In this document: positions 17,486-26,387 of the stretch, in pieces
Position numbering within the stretch: the first letter of the stretch is position 1
How the letters are laid out: the number at the start of each line of letters is the position of its first letter
The notes under the pieces: model-generated
Seen by the model: only the letters and a program-made list of their open reading frames with translations
Databases searched by the model: none
What the model was told of the DNA's origin: nothing
Assembly: GCF_023016045.1 (NCBI RefSeq)
Contig: NZ_JALKAP010000007.1
Coordinates: forward strand, 124,001 to 188,000
Direction: 5' to 3'
DNA from: Marinobacter sp. S6332
Lineage (GTDB): Bacteria; Pseudomonadota; Gammaproteobacteria; Pseudomonadales; Oleiphilaceae
DNA: 64,000 bases
Program-made: the position numbers and the translations under genes

Positions 17486-17502
17486 GGCCACTTTTAGTGG
17501 CC
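17486..17502. terminator. hairpin between convergent ttcA and safE-like gene
   Basis: GGCCACT-TTT-AGTGGCC is a perfect 7-base stem overlapping the stop of the SafE-like gene. No T-run follows on either strand, so it is at best a weak bidirectional terminator. Confidence 0.35.
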
Positions 17503-18183
17503 CATTAACGCCATCAGAGGCAGAGTCCAAAGCCCGAACAGAATCAGCAGAGCACCGGTAAACTTCCGGAATTTCTGATTGCTTTTTAGCCCGTTGATCC
17601 AGCTGGCGGCATAGCCAGCTGCAAGCATGGAGGGCAAGGTGCCCAGCCCGAAAAATACCATGGTGAGTGCAGCCGAGCCAACGGTTGGCTGCAGTGCGGC
17701 CCAACCCAAGGTGCTATAAACCAATCCGCAGGGTAGCCACCCCCACAGCGCGCCGAGAGCAAGAGCTTGACCGGAGTGATGAATAGGGAGAATCCGTCGG
17801 GAGAGGGGTGATAAACGCTCCCAAAGGGGTGCGCCAATTCGTTCCACATAACGGATTCCTTGCCACCATTGCCCCATGGATAAACCCATAGCAATAAGTA
17901 ACAAACCCGCTACCGACCGCAAAACCATGCCAAGCTGCGCCCATTGGTTGGCGGCTGTAGTGCTCAAAAGTGCAATAAGTGCTGCGATCAGTGCATAGCT
18001 TGCAATTCGCCCGACGTTATAGGCAAGCAACAGAAAGGATTGTCGCGTACGAAAGCCCTTGCCAACGGGCAGCGCCATGGACAGAGAGGCGCTGATTCCT
18101 CCGCACATGGCAAGGCAATGTGTGCTGCCAAGCAGCCCGATGAGAAATGCACTGGGGTAGCTTAGGTAAAGTTCCGGCGTCAT
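17494..18183 (-). CDS. SafE/DsbD-core-like membrane protein of the cbb3 locus
   Basis: The 229-residue protein has about six membrane segments and the conserved LIGLLGSTHCLAMCGGIS start. The later segment (ALGALWGWLPCGLVYSTLG) carries a Pro-Cys-Gly. These are the marks of the TauE/SafE-annotated, DsbD-like proteins found at the end of cbb3 clusters, where they are thought to help copper or haem delivery. It overlaps ccoS by 4 bases and is the last gene of the run. The transport substrate is not established. Confidence 0.88.
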   Translation of the reverse strand: MTPELYLSYPSAFLIGLLGSTHCLAMCGGISASLSMALPVGKGFRTRQSFLLLAYNVGRIASYALIAALIALLSTTAANQWAQLGMVLRSVAGLLLIAMGLSMGQWWQGIRYVERIGAPLWERLSPLSRRILPIHHSGQALALGALWGWLPCGLVYSTLGWAALQPTVGSAALTMVFFGLGTLPSMLAAGYAASWINGLKSNQKFRKFTGALLILFGLWTLPLMALMGH

Positions 18184-18398
18184 GATCTATCAGGTTTGTC
18201 TTCTGGGCTTTCCGCTTTGTGTGGTTTGTTCTGGCGTGCATCGTCCGGGATCATGTCTTCGTCGTCGTCGTATAGAATCCGGTGTGCGGGGCCTTCCAGA
18301 TCGTCGTACTGGCCATTTTTAACCGCCCAGGAAAACAGCAAGATACCCATCACCACCAAAATTAGCATGACTGGTACCAAAAACATTACGATTTCCAC
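18180..18398 (-). CDS. ccoS: cbb3 oxidase assembly protein CcoS
   Basis: The 72-residue protein has one membrane segment (FLVPVMLILVVMGILLFSWAV) and the CcoS signature WAVKNGQYDDLEGPAHRIL. CcoS is needed for cofactor insertion into the cbb3 oxidase. It lies between the copper ATPase ccoI and the SafE-like gene and overlaps the latter by 4 bases. Confidence 0.95.
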   Translation of the reverse strand: MEIVMFLVPVMLILVVMGILLFSWAVKNGQYDDLEGPAHRILYDDDEDMIPDDARQNKPHKAESPEDKPDRS

Positions 18399-18442
18399 GG
18401 CATAAACCTCATAGTTAGAGCTCGGTGTTTACGGTATCAGGG

Positions 18443-20887
18443 CTAAACCTGCGCGCCAACTTGTGGTGCTTTGATTCTAGCTTTTGCGCGGGGTTGGGTT
18501 CCCAGTCGCAACGCGTTCAGTACAACAATTAGAGAGCTGAGTGACATGCCTATAGCGGCTAGCCAGGGCGCTACTAAACCGGCAGCGGCAAGGGGTAGGG
18601 CACAGACGTTATAGATGAGTGCCCAAGCCATGTTTTGGCGGATGATTTTGCGTGTGCGACGGCTGGTATCCAGCGCCTCTACCAATTGCATCAGCTGACC
18701 ATTAAGTAGCACGGCATCCGCTTTCAGTTGCGTGAGATCTGCTGCGGTTCCCATGGCAACCGAGATGCCCGCACCCGCCATAGAGGGAAGGTCGTTAAGG
18801 CCGTCTCCAACCATCATAACCTGACGACCTTCGGATTTCAGTCCTTGGAGGACCTCAAGCTTTTGTTCTGGCGAGGCTTGGCCTATGGCCTCGTCAATAC
18901 CCAGCATGTCCGCAATCTCACGCACATGGCCGGAGCGGTCGCCACTCAGCAGCAGGGTGCGAATGCCCAAGCTTTGAAGGGCTTTCACGGCCTGTGCTGC
19001 ATCCTCTCTGGGCTGGTCATCAAGTCGGAAGCAGGCAAGCCACTCGTTTTCTGATGCTAGCCAGATCTCCATACCCGAGTGTTGCTCAGACTCTGGCTCC
19101 GGAGCGCTTAAATGCTCGGCAACAAAGTCTCTATGGCCTATGAATAGTGCCTGACCATCGTAATGGCCGGAAAGTCCGCCCCCAAGATGGTTTTTAACCT
19201 GATCAATGGCGGCCGCAGGGCGGTTATGGAAGACTCGTGCAATCGGGTGTTCTGAGTGCTGCTCCAAACCCGATGCCAGACGCAAGCATGTGTCTCTGTC
19301 TCTACTGCCTACAATATGGGTGTCGATCAGGCTTAGTTCGCCTCGGGTCAGGGTGCCGGTTTTATCGAAGACCACCGTGTCGATGGAGTTCATGGATTCC
19401 AGTGCATGGCCCCGGGTGGGCAGAAAACCCAAACGACGCAGCTTTACGGTGGCAGAGGTAATTGCGGTAGGCGTTGCGAGCGACAGGGCGCAGGGGCAGG
19501 TGACCACAAGCACAGACAATGTAATGTCAAAGGCGTTGTCGGCACCGGCAAGCCACCAGCCAACCCATACCACCGGGGCAAGAATAAGTACGCGACCGAC
19601 AAACTTACCGGCAATGCGGTCGGCCATAAGGGCTACCCGTGGTTTTTCTGACTGCACGCGGTCCAGTATCCGCAAAATGCCGGAGAGTCGGGTTTGGGCT
19701 CCGGATTTTTCTACCTTAATGTCTAAGGGGTTTTCGCCGTTAATGCTACCGGCATGTACGAGGTCTCCGTGCACTCGGGTTTCGGGCAAATATTCGCCTG
19801 TTAAGGCCGATTCGTTGAGGGTGGATTGCCCCCGAAGGATGGTGCCATCAACGGGTAGGGTTTCGCCGGGCCTAATGCGAACCACGTCCCCGGGCTGTAC
19901 CTGATGTGCGGGAATGATCTCGGTGTGTTCGCCTTGCACCCGGGTGGCAACTGTTGGTTGGAAGCCTGCCAGCGCGTTACCGGTAAGCCCTGCACGATAC
20001 CTTGCTTGTACCTCAATATAGCGCCCGAGCAATAGGAAAAAAGTAAACATGCACACGGATTCAAAATAGACCTCTTCACCGCCCATAACCGTTACCCAGG
20101 CGCTCGCGAGGTAAGCCAGACCTATGGCGATAGCGACAGGTACATCCATGGTCAGGTGACGGGTTTTGACATCCCTTTGCGCATTGCGGAAAAACGGTCC
20201 AGCGCTGTAGAACACGACCGGCGTGGCGACCAGTAGCCCGAACCAACGAAAAAACGATACAAACTCCGGCGACAAACCGCTGATCAGCTCAAAATAAAGC
20301 GGGAAGGCCAGCATCATGCTCTGGAACATGCCAATGCCAGCAACCGCCAGACGAATCAGCATGGAGCGGTGCTCTGCTTTCAGTTGGTCTTCAATGGCAT
20401 CAGATTGATAGGGGCGGGCCGTGTAACCGAGCTCATGAATGGCAACCAGTAAATCGCTCAGAACTGCTTTATCTTGGGCCCAAACAAGCCGCGCTCGCTG
20501 GGTTGTATGGTTTACGGAGAAAGAAAGCACTCCCGGTTGCTTTTTCATGTGGTTCTCAAGCAACCAAATGCAAGCGGCACAGGTGATGCCACCGATCAAA
20601 AGCTGGGCTTCTTGGCCAGCTTTAACCGGAGAAACAAAGGCTTGCTGTACCAGAGGGTGATCCAGCTCTCTGAGCCGGTCCAGTTCTGAGCTCGTCAGCT
20701 GGCGAGGTGTAACTGCGGGCTCGGTACGGAGTTGGTAAAAACCAGTCAGGCCTTCACTGTGAATGGTTTCGCACACTGCCTTACAGCCCTGACAACAGAA
20801 GAGTCGTGTTTGGCCATCAAGCTTCAGCGTAATGCGCGGCTCACCGTCAGCCGGTTCGCCGCAATGAAAGCAATCCACAGGGGTCAC
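18443..20887 (-). CDS. ccoI: copper-translocating P-type ATPase for cbb3 assembly
   Basis: The 814-residue protein supplies copper to the oxidase. It has a Cys-rich N-terminus (CFHCGEP, CCQGC), an HMA-like CAAC (GITCAACIWLLE) and the metal site CPC (TCPCALSLATPTA). The phosphorylation motif DKTGTLTRG and the hinge GDGLNDLPSMA are also present. A longer frame from 20962 overlaps ccoH by 79 bases. The GTG at 20887 gives a GTGA overlap with the ccoH stop and starts just before the Cys-rich part, so it is chosen. Confidence 0.95.
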   Translation of the reverse strand: MTPVDCFHCGEPADGEPRITLKLDGQTRLFCCQGCKAVCETIHSEGLTGFYQLRTEPAVTPRQLTSSELDRLRELDHPLVQQAFVSPVKAGQEAQLLIGGITCAACIWLLENHMKKQPGVLSFSVNHTTQRARLVWAQDKAVLSDLLVAIHELGYTARPYQSDAIEDQLKAEHRSMLIRLAVAGIGMFQSMMLAFPLYFELISGLSPEFVSFFRWFGLLVATPVVFYSAGPFFRNAQRDVKTRHLTMDVPVAIAIGLAYLASAWVTVMGGEEVYFESVCMFTFFLLLGRYIEVQARYRAGLTGNALAGFQPTVATRVQGEHTEIIPAHQVQPGDVVRIRPGETLPVDGTILRGQSTLNESALTGEYLPETRVHGDLVHAGSINGENPLDIKVEKSGAQTRLSGILRILDRVQSEKPRVALMADRIAGKFVGRVLILAPVVWVGWWLAGADNAFDITLSVLVVTCPCALSLATPTAITSATVKLRRLGFLPTRGHALESMNSIDTVVFDKTGTLTRGELSLIDTHIVGSRDRDTCLRLASGLEQHSEHPIARVFHNRPAAAIDQVKNHLGGGLSGHYDGQALFIGHRDFVAEHLSAPEPESEQHSGMEIWLASENEWLACFRLDDQPREDAAQAVKALQSLGIRTLLLSGDRSGHVREIADMLGIDEAIGQASPEQKLEVLQGLKSEGRQVMMVGDGLNDLPSMAGAGISVAMGTAADLTQLKADAVLLNGQLMQLVEALDTSRRTRKIIRQNMAWALIYNVCALPLAAAGLVAPWLAAIGMSLSSLIVVLNALRLGTQPRAKARIKAPQVGAQV

Positions 20888-21399
20888 CCTTGGGCGGATC
20901 CTTTCGGGCCCATATGAAGGCTGCCGTCGGTTGGTAGCCAAGCTTCGCCTTTGAGGCGCCATTGGTTGTCTGGCCCGCGAAGTTCGTAATACCAGCGCCC
21001 CTTAATGTCATCAAGCAGGCTGCCTGTGTAATGGCCGTTTCCGTCGCTGCGGAACTGGATGGTACGGTCGTTTTGGGCAAGTGTTGGATGAAACAAGTTG
21101 AGTATCAGGTAGGGGAATTCCGCTGGCCCTTGCTGCGTTTTTACATTTAGCAGAATACTGCGTTCCTCAAATGCCATGTCGGCGTTGAGACCCATATCGC
21201 TTGCTGCCTGATCACGGGCGATCTCTAAGTTAATACCACGGCCTTCTTTCGAATAGTCGTCGGTCACCATCGTATCTTTCATATTTGACGCAACAAACAG
21301 CATGAACATGCTAAAGGTGATTGCGGATAGCGGTGCAATGGTCAGAAACCAGAACCAGGGTTGCCGATACCAAGGTGCTACAGGTACTTCTTGATTCAT
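20884..21399 (-). CDS. ccoH: cbb3 oxidase assembly protein FixH/CcoH
   Basis: The 171-residue protein has one N-terminal membrane helix (WFWFLTIAPLSAITFSMFMLFVA) and the FixH-type MVTDDYSKEGRGINLEIARD. The periplasmic domain has a GHYTGSL core. CcoH stabilises the oxidase during assembly. It stands between ccoG and ccoI; its stop overlaps the ccoI GTG start. Confidence 0.93.
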   Translation of the reverse strand: MNQEVPVAPWYRQPWFWFLTIAPLSAITFSMFMLFVASNMKDTMVTDDYSKEGRGINLEIARDQAASDMGLNADMAFEERSILLNVKTQQGPAEFPYLILNLFHPTLAQNDRTIQFRSDGNGHYTGSLLDDIKGRWYYELRGPDNQWRLKGEAWLPTDGSLHMGPKGSAQG

Positions 21400-21447
21400 A
21401 ATGCTCAGTCTCGTCTGTTTACAGGTTGCCAGCGGTGACCCAGAGGA

Positions 21448-22878
21448 TCACTGCGTTGGACCGACAAATCGGCTTTCGGTTTCCAGCTTCAGTGAAGCAT
21501 CCGTTTCAGACTGTGCATGGAATATTATTTCGTTGTTTGATTGCGGAATAGACTCGGGTGGTACATCTACAACGGTTGGAAGTGAACGGTTTTCACCGCT
21601 ATCCACTGAAACCTGAGTCTCGGTCAGAATACGAATGCCATCCATGCCTTGCACAGATAGGCTGAAGGTCTGAGGTACTTCCGACATGTTCACGATTTTC
21701 AGTGTGTAGGAGTTCTCAATGCGCCCCTCTCCGTTGAAGCTAAATAGCGCACCGCGGTCCCGCAAGACGTCCATTTGAGCGGGTACACGAGTTGCGATCA
21801 CGAATACAATCGTACCAATCATGGCAGTGAGAACGGCGCCATAACCAAAGGTGCGAGGCCGCAAAAGTTTTGATGGTTTGCCTTCGAGTTCGTTTTCAGT
21901 GGTGTATCGAATCAGGCCGCGGGGGTAGTCCATTTTGTCCATGATTTCATCACAGGCGTCGATGCACAGGGCACAACCAATGCACTCGTACTGAAGGCCG
22001 TCGCGGATATCAATACCAGTGGGACACACGTGAACACACTGCCCGCAATCAATGCAGTCGCCTAAACCTGCCTCTTCAGGCTTTACGCCCTTTTTACGCC
22101 CCCCACGAGGCTCCCCTCGATTGGGGTCGTAAGAAACAATACGTGTGTTCGGGTCGAACATAACGGACTGGAAACGGGCGTATGGGCACATATACAAGCA
22201 CACCTGTTCTCGCATCCAGCCCGCATTGAGATAAGTGGCAACTGTGAAAAACGCTACCCAGAAATAGGCCCAGCCATTGGCTTGTAAGGTGAAGATGTCG
22301 GCAATTAATTCACGAATCGGATAGAAATACCCAACAAACGTTAGGCCGGTTAATAGTGCGATAATTAGCCAGATCGTGTGCTTAGCGGACTTCTTGAATA
22401 TTTTTTCTTTAGAGTTGGGCGCTTTATCCAACTTCATGCGCTTGTTACGGCTGCCTTCAATGCGCTCCTCCACCCACATGAAGATGAAGGTCCACACCGT
22501 TTGGGGGCAGGTGTAACCACACCATACACGGCCAAAGAGCGTGGTTATAAAAAACAGGCCAAAGGCACTGATAATCAGCATGCCTGAAAGTAAAAAGAAG
22601 TCTTTGGGGTAGAAGGTTACGCCGTAAAGATGGAACTCACGAGCAGGCAAATCAAAATGAATCAGTGGGGCGCCGTCAAGAGTAAGCCACACGAACAAGA
22701 AATACATACTCATAAGGAGTAACAGGCTGACTGTTCGGATGCGCTGGAACAGCCCCGTTACTTCTTTAACGTAGATCTTTTTGCGACTGGCGTAGAGCTC
22801 GACTGTTTTTGTGCCCTTGTTGTCGCCCGAGGGTTCTGAGGAGGGGTCGATCTGTTTGACCGGGATTTCATTACTCAT
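21448..22878 (-). CDS. ccoG: cbb3 oxidase accessory protein CcoG (polyferredoxin)
   Basis: The 476-residue protein has an N-terminal hydrophobic segment, the membrane CXXXCP (RVWCGYTCPQTVWTF) and two 4Fe-4S clusters (CIDCGQCVHVCP, CIGCALCIDACD). The C-terminal domain is periplasmic and Ig-like. CcoG reduces copper for the oxidase in related bacteria. It is the first gene of the assembly group and is separated from ccoP by about 135 bases with two hairpins. Confidence 0.95.
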   Translation of the reverse strand: MSNEIPVKQIDPSSEPSGDNKGTKTVELYASRKKIYVKEVTGLFQRIRTVSLLLLMSMYFLFVWLTLDGAPLIHFDLPAREFHLYGVTFYPKDFFLLSGMLIISAFGLFFITTLFGRVWCGYTCPQTVWTFIFMWVEERIEGSRNKRMKLDKAPNSKEKIFKKSAKHTIWLIIALLTGLTFVGYFYPIRELIADIFTLQANGWAYFWVAFFTVATYLNAGWMREQVCLYMCPYARFQSVMFDPNTRIVSYDPNRGEPRGGRKKGVKPEEAGLGDCIDCGQCVHVCPTGIDIRDGLQYECIGCALCIDACDEIMDKMDYPRGLIRYTTENELEGKPSKLLRPRTFGYGAVLTAMIGTIVFVIATRVPAQMDVLRDRGALFSFNGEGRIENSYTLKIVNMSEVPQTFSLSVQGMDGIRILTETQVSVDSGENRSLPTVVDVPPESIPQSNNEIIFHAQSETDASLKLETESRFVGPTQ

Positions 22879-22947
22879 GAGTACCTCCAGATGGAGTAGT
22901 AAAGCGGGCGCGGTGCCTTTTTAGGGGCAGGTGCTGATCTTTTCAAG

Positions 22948-23006
22948 CCTGTGCCCGCAAGGGCAGACACAGGGTTGAACAGACCATGCCGAGCCAAAAG
23001 CTCGGC
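22948..23006 (-). terminator. two hairpins between ccoP and ccoG
   Basis: One stem pairs GCCGAGC (22988-22994) with GCTCGGC (23000-23006). The other pairs CCTGTG...GCCC with GGGC...CACAGG (22948-22973) around GCAA. No T-run follows on the minus strand, so attenuation or mRNA processing is as likely as termination. Confidence 0.45.
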
Positions 23007-23013
23007 AGGAAAG

Positions 23014-23904
23014 TCAGTTGGACAAGCTGTAAACGTACGCAGCCAGAATCTGGATCTGATCGCTGGAGAGGCGGCCGCTTTGAGCCGGCATCTCGTTCTG
23101 GCGACCATGCAGAACCGTTTCCTTGATCCACTCATAGTTGGAACCGTACAGCCACACGTTATCCGTGAGGTTGGGTGCTCCCATCGCTTCTATGCCCTTG
23201 CCTTCAGGACCATGACAAGCCACACAGCCTTGTGCGAATACAGCTTTACCCGCTTCAGCGGCTGCAGCATCTTTTTCGCGACCACTGAAGCTCAGCACGT
23301 AATTCACTACTTGATCAACCTGCTCGTTAGTCATGTTGGGCATTACGCCCTTGGCTGGCATGTTACCCATGCGACCATTGTGCAGTGTTTGCAGAATAGC
23401 CTCGGGTGTACCACCCCATAACCAGTCGTCGTCTGTCAGGTTCGGGAAGCCGACCTGTCCGCGAGCGGCAGAGCCGTGGCAAACAGAGCAGTTATTAGCA
23501 AACAAACGTTGACCAATTTTTAGCGCGTCTTCATCTTGCGCAAGTTCTACGACAGGGGTCTGCCCGTACTGAGCGTATATTTCACCATACTTTTCATCAG
23601 CGGCGGCAACTTCGGCTTCCCACTGGTTCGTAGATGTCCAATTTAGAAGCCCATTGAAGTTACCTAGACCCGGGTAGAGGGCTAGATAACCAAGCGCAAA
23701 CACGCACGTACTTAAGTAAAGGTAGAACCACCACTTTGGAAGCGGGTTGTCATACTCTTCGATGCCATCGAAAGAGTGACCCACGGTTTTCTCGGTTTCC
23801 ACATCGGTTGTCTGGCTCTTGCGAGTAGCGTATAGAAGCCACCAACAGCCAAAGACGGTACCGAGCACGATCACACTGACCCAGATGCTCCAGAAGGTAC
23901 TCAT
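23014..23904 (-). CDS. ccoP: cbb3 cytochrome c oxidase subunit III (dihaem)
   Basis: The 296-residue protein has an N-terminal membrane region (FWSIWVSVIVLGTVFGCWWLL and a second helix after FDGIEEYDNPLPKWW) and two c-type haem sites, CSVCHG and CVACHG, with Met ligands further on. CcoP receives electrons from soluble cytochromes and passes them to CcoO. It overlaps ccoQ by 4 bases. FDGIEEYDNPLPKWW is the standard CcoP motif. Confidence 0.96.
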   Translation of the reverse strand: MSTFWSIWVSVIVLGTVFGCWWLLYATRKSQTTDVETEKTVGHSFDGIEEYDNPLPKWWFYLYLSTCVFALGYLALYPGLGNFNGLLNWTSTNQWEAEVAAADEKYGEIYAQYGQTPVVELAQDEDALKIGQRLFANNCSVCHGSAARGQVGFPNLTDDDWLWGGTPEAILQTLHNGRMGNMPAKGVMPNMTNEQVDQVVNYVLSFSGREKDAAAAEAGKAVFAQGCVACHGPEGKGIEAMGAPNLTDNVWLYGSNYEWIKETVLHGRQNEMPAQSGRLSSDQIQILAAYVYSLSN

Positions 23905-24089
23905 TGTTTTTTCTCCGTTTTTTCCTGTTCAAGAGTACGCTTTTCCACTTCTTCATCATCGAAGGGAAGATGGGCTGCTTCTTCATTTGCTTTTTTACGG
24001 TGCGCACTGAAGGCCCACCAGATGATGCCGATAAAAACCGCCATCACTAAAAGCGTATGCATGCCGCGTAACTCGTTAATATCCATCAA
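23901..24089 (-). CDS. ccoQ: cbb3 oxidase small subunit IV
   Basis: The 62-residue protein has one membrane helix (HTLLVMAVFIGIIWWAFS) and a charged Lys/Glu tail. CcoQ stabilises the CcoN-CcoO-CcoP interaction. The order N-O-Q-P and the 4-base overlap with ccoP identify it. Confidence 0.93.
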   Translation of the reverse strand: MMDINELRGMHTLLVMAVFIGIIWWAFSAHRKKANEEAAHLPFDDEEVEKRTLEQEKTEKKQ

Positions 24090-24090
24090 A

Positions 24091-24699
24091 TCACCGTTTG
24101 TCTGAAAGAACGGTACCCAGCTGTTGCAAGTATGCGACTAGGGCTTCGATCTCAAACTTACCTTCTAACTCACCTGCCGCACTGGCGATCTGCTCGTCAG
24201 TGTAGGGCACACCAAGCGTCTGCAAAGCAGATAGCTTGGCAGCGGTGCCTTTGTGGTTCACTACGTCTTCGAACAGCCACGGGAAAGCAGGCATGTTGGA
24301 TTCAGGAACTACGCTACGCGGGTTATACAGGTGCTGGCGCTGCCAGGCATCAGAGTAACGGCCGCCAACACGGGCCAGGTCCGGACCTGTGCGCTTGGAG
24401 CCCCACAGGAACGGGCGCTCGTAAACGAACTCGCCCGCAACGGAGTAGTGCCCATAACGCTCGGTTTCAGCGCGGAATGGGCGGATTTGCTGGGTATGAC
24501 AAACGTGACAGCCTTCACGGATGTAGATGTCACGGCCTTCCAGTTCCAGCGCCGAAAGTGGCTCAAGGCCTTCGATCGGCTCATTCACGCTTTTCAGGAA
24601 GAACAGCGGCAGTACCTCTGCTAGAAAACCACCACTGATGACCAAGATGATAAAAACAATCATCAGGCCAATATTTTTTTCTACAATTTCGTGTTTCAT
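24091..24699 (-). CDS. ccoO: cbb3 cytochrome c oxidase subunit II (monohaem)
   Basis: The 202-residue protein has a membrane anchor ([23 protein letters not shown]), one haem c site ([12 protein letters not shown]) and the CcoO-type [32 protein letters not shown] (seen in part). It sits between ccoN and ccoQ. Electrons pass from CcoP through this haem to haem b of CcoN. Confidence 0.96.
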   Translation of the reverse strand: MKHEIVEKNIGLMIVFIILVISGGFLAEVLPLFFLKSVNEPIEGLEPLSALELEGRDIYIREGCHVCHTQQIRPFRAETERYGHYSVAGEFVYERPFLWGSKRTGPDLARVGGRYSDAWQRQHLYNPRSVVPESNMPAFPWLFEDVVNHKGTAAKLSALQTLGVPYTDEQIASAAGELEGKFEIEALVAYLQQLGTVLSDKR

Positions 24700-24713
24700 C
24701 TGGTCTCTCTCCG

Positions 24714-26144
24714 TTACGCCGCCTGAATTGCTGCGTTGTCTTGAGCAGCTGCTTCTTTCTGGCGTACGGTCATGTAGACGTTATAGGCCATGAACAGCAT
24801 ACCGCTCAGGAAGATGACGCCACCAAGGAAGCGTACAAAGTAACCCGGGTAGGATGCTTCAAGACTTTCTACAAAGCTGTAGGTGAGGGTGCCGTCGTCG
24901 TTAACTGCACGCCACATCAAACCTTGCATGATGCCGTTTACCCACATGGCAACGATATATAGAACAGTGCCTACTGTCGCTAGCCAGAAGTGCACGTTGA
25001 TCATGCTGGTGCTGTACATTTCCTTGAGGCCCCAAAGCTTGGGAATCAAGTGGTAAATCGCACCGATACTGATCATTGCAACCCAGCCCAGAGCGCCGGA
25101 GTGAACGTGGCCAACAGTCCAGTCAGTGTTGTGGGAAAGCGCGTTAACAGTCTTGATAGACATCATCGGGCCTTCGAAGGTCGACATGCCGTAGAATGAC
25201 AAGGAAACCACTAGGAAGCGCAGGATGGGGTCAGTGCGCAGTTTGTGCCATGCGCCAGATAGGGTCATCATACCGTTGATCATGCCACCCCAGGATGGTG
25301 CAAGCAGAATCAGGGACATAATCATACTGGCTGTTTGAGCCCAGTCTGGAAGGGCAGAGTAGTGCAAGTGGTGGCCACCAGCCCATACGTATGTTGCGAT
25401 CAGTGCCCAGAAGTGAACGATGGACAGACGGTAGGAGTAAACCGGGCGCCCGGCCTGCTTGGGAACGAAGTAGTACATCATGCCCAGGAAACCAGCAGTC
25501 AGGAAGAAACCTACTGCGTTGTGGCCATACCACCACTGCATCATCGCATCGGTTACACCGGCATAAGCAGAGTATGACTTGAACGCACTTACCGGCAACG
25601 CCAAGTTATTACCGATATGAAGAACTGCAATGGTAATAATGAAAGCCCCGTAGAACCAGTTGGCTACGTAAATGTGCGGGGTGCTGCGCTTCATGATCGT
25701 GCCGAAGAATACTAGGGCGTAGGTAACCCAGACCACTGCAATGGCAATATCAATCGGCCATTCCAATTCCGCGTATTCTTTGGTGCTGGTAAGGCCCAAT
25801 GGAAGCGTAATTGCTGCAGCAACGATGATTGCGGTCCAGCCCCAGAATGTGAAGGCTGCTAGTTGATCCGAAATCAGGCGCGCCTGACAGGTGCGTTGTA
25901 CAACGTAGTACGATGTTGCAAACAGTGCACTACCACCAAAGCCGAAGATAACAGCGTTGGTATGCAGCGGTCGCAGGCGACCGAAGTGAGTAAATGGTAA
26001 ATCGAGGTTGAGGGATGGCCAAACCAGTTGTGCTGCAATCAACACGCCCAGCGCCATGCCTACAATACCCCATACCACTGTCATGATGGCGAACTGTCTT
26101 ACCACCTTGTAGTTATATGTCAGGTTCGGATTTTGTGTGCTCAT
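24714..26144 (-). CDS. ccoN: cbb3 cytochrome c oxidase catalytic subunit I
   Basis: The 476-residue subunit has 12 membrane segments and the haem and CuB His motifs ([50 protein letters not shown]). It reduces oxygen at low tension and pumps protons. The start is the ATG at 26144, preceded by AAGGCT; the frame is open to 26288 but that extension has no SD and no CcoN homology. The ccoNOQP and ccoGHIS groups follow on the same strand. Confidence 0.96.
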   Translation of the reverse strand: MSTQNPNLTYNYKVVRQFAIMTVVWGIVGMALGVLIAAQLVWPSLNLDLPFTHFGRLRPLHTNAVIFGFGGSALFATSYYVVQRTCQARLISDQLAAFTFWGWTAIIVAAAITLPLGLTSTKEYAELEWPIDIAIAVVWVTYALVFFGTIMKRSTPHIYVANWFYGAFIITIAVLHIGNNLALPVSAFKSYSAYAGVTDAMMQWWYGHNAVGFFLTAGFLGMMYYFVPKQAGRPVYSYRLSIVHFWALIATYVWAGGHHLHYSALPDWAQTASMIMSLILLAPSWGGMINGMMTLSGAWHKLRTDPILRFLVVSLSFYGMSTFEGPMMSIKTVNALSHNTDWTVGHVHSGALGWVAMISIGAIYHLIPKLWGLKEMYSTSMINVHFWLATVGTVLYIVAMWVNGIMQGLMWRAVNDDGTLTYSFVESLEASYPGYFVRFLGGVIFLSGMLFMAYNVYMTVRQKEAAAQDNAAIQAA

Positions 26145-26231
26145 AGCCTTACCAATGGGTTCAGAGTGGGGAATTATGCGAGCGCAAGTATGGAGAAACC
26201 ATTGCCTGTTTGCAATGACGCGGGTCAACTC

Positions 26232-26245
26232 CTGACATCCGTCAA
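26232..26245 (-). promoter_or_regulatory. Anr/Fnr-like box upstream of ccoN
   Basis: On the minus strand, TTGAC-GGAT-GTCAG fits the TTGAT-N4-ATCAA consensus with 7 of 10 defined bases. It lies about 90 bases before the ccoN start. cbb3 operons are commonly activated by Anr/Fnr under low oxygen. The regulator gene is not in the window. Confidence 0.55.
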
Positions 26246-26387
26246 ATGCACCCGAATCAGTGGCATGGCGCCTTTTGGCAAACGCCACACCAGCCGAAGC
26301 CCTATAATAGCTCCAGAGTTGTTCAAGGTGAACTTGCCAAAATTGACTAAGAACAAAAAACGCAGCGTTGAAGCGAAAGAATGCGGT

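Noticed and set aside
26360..26371. AACGCAGCGTT palindrome after the diguanylate cyclase gene
   Set aside because: The loop is too short for a stable hairpin despite the A/T run; not called.
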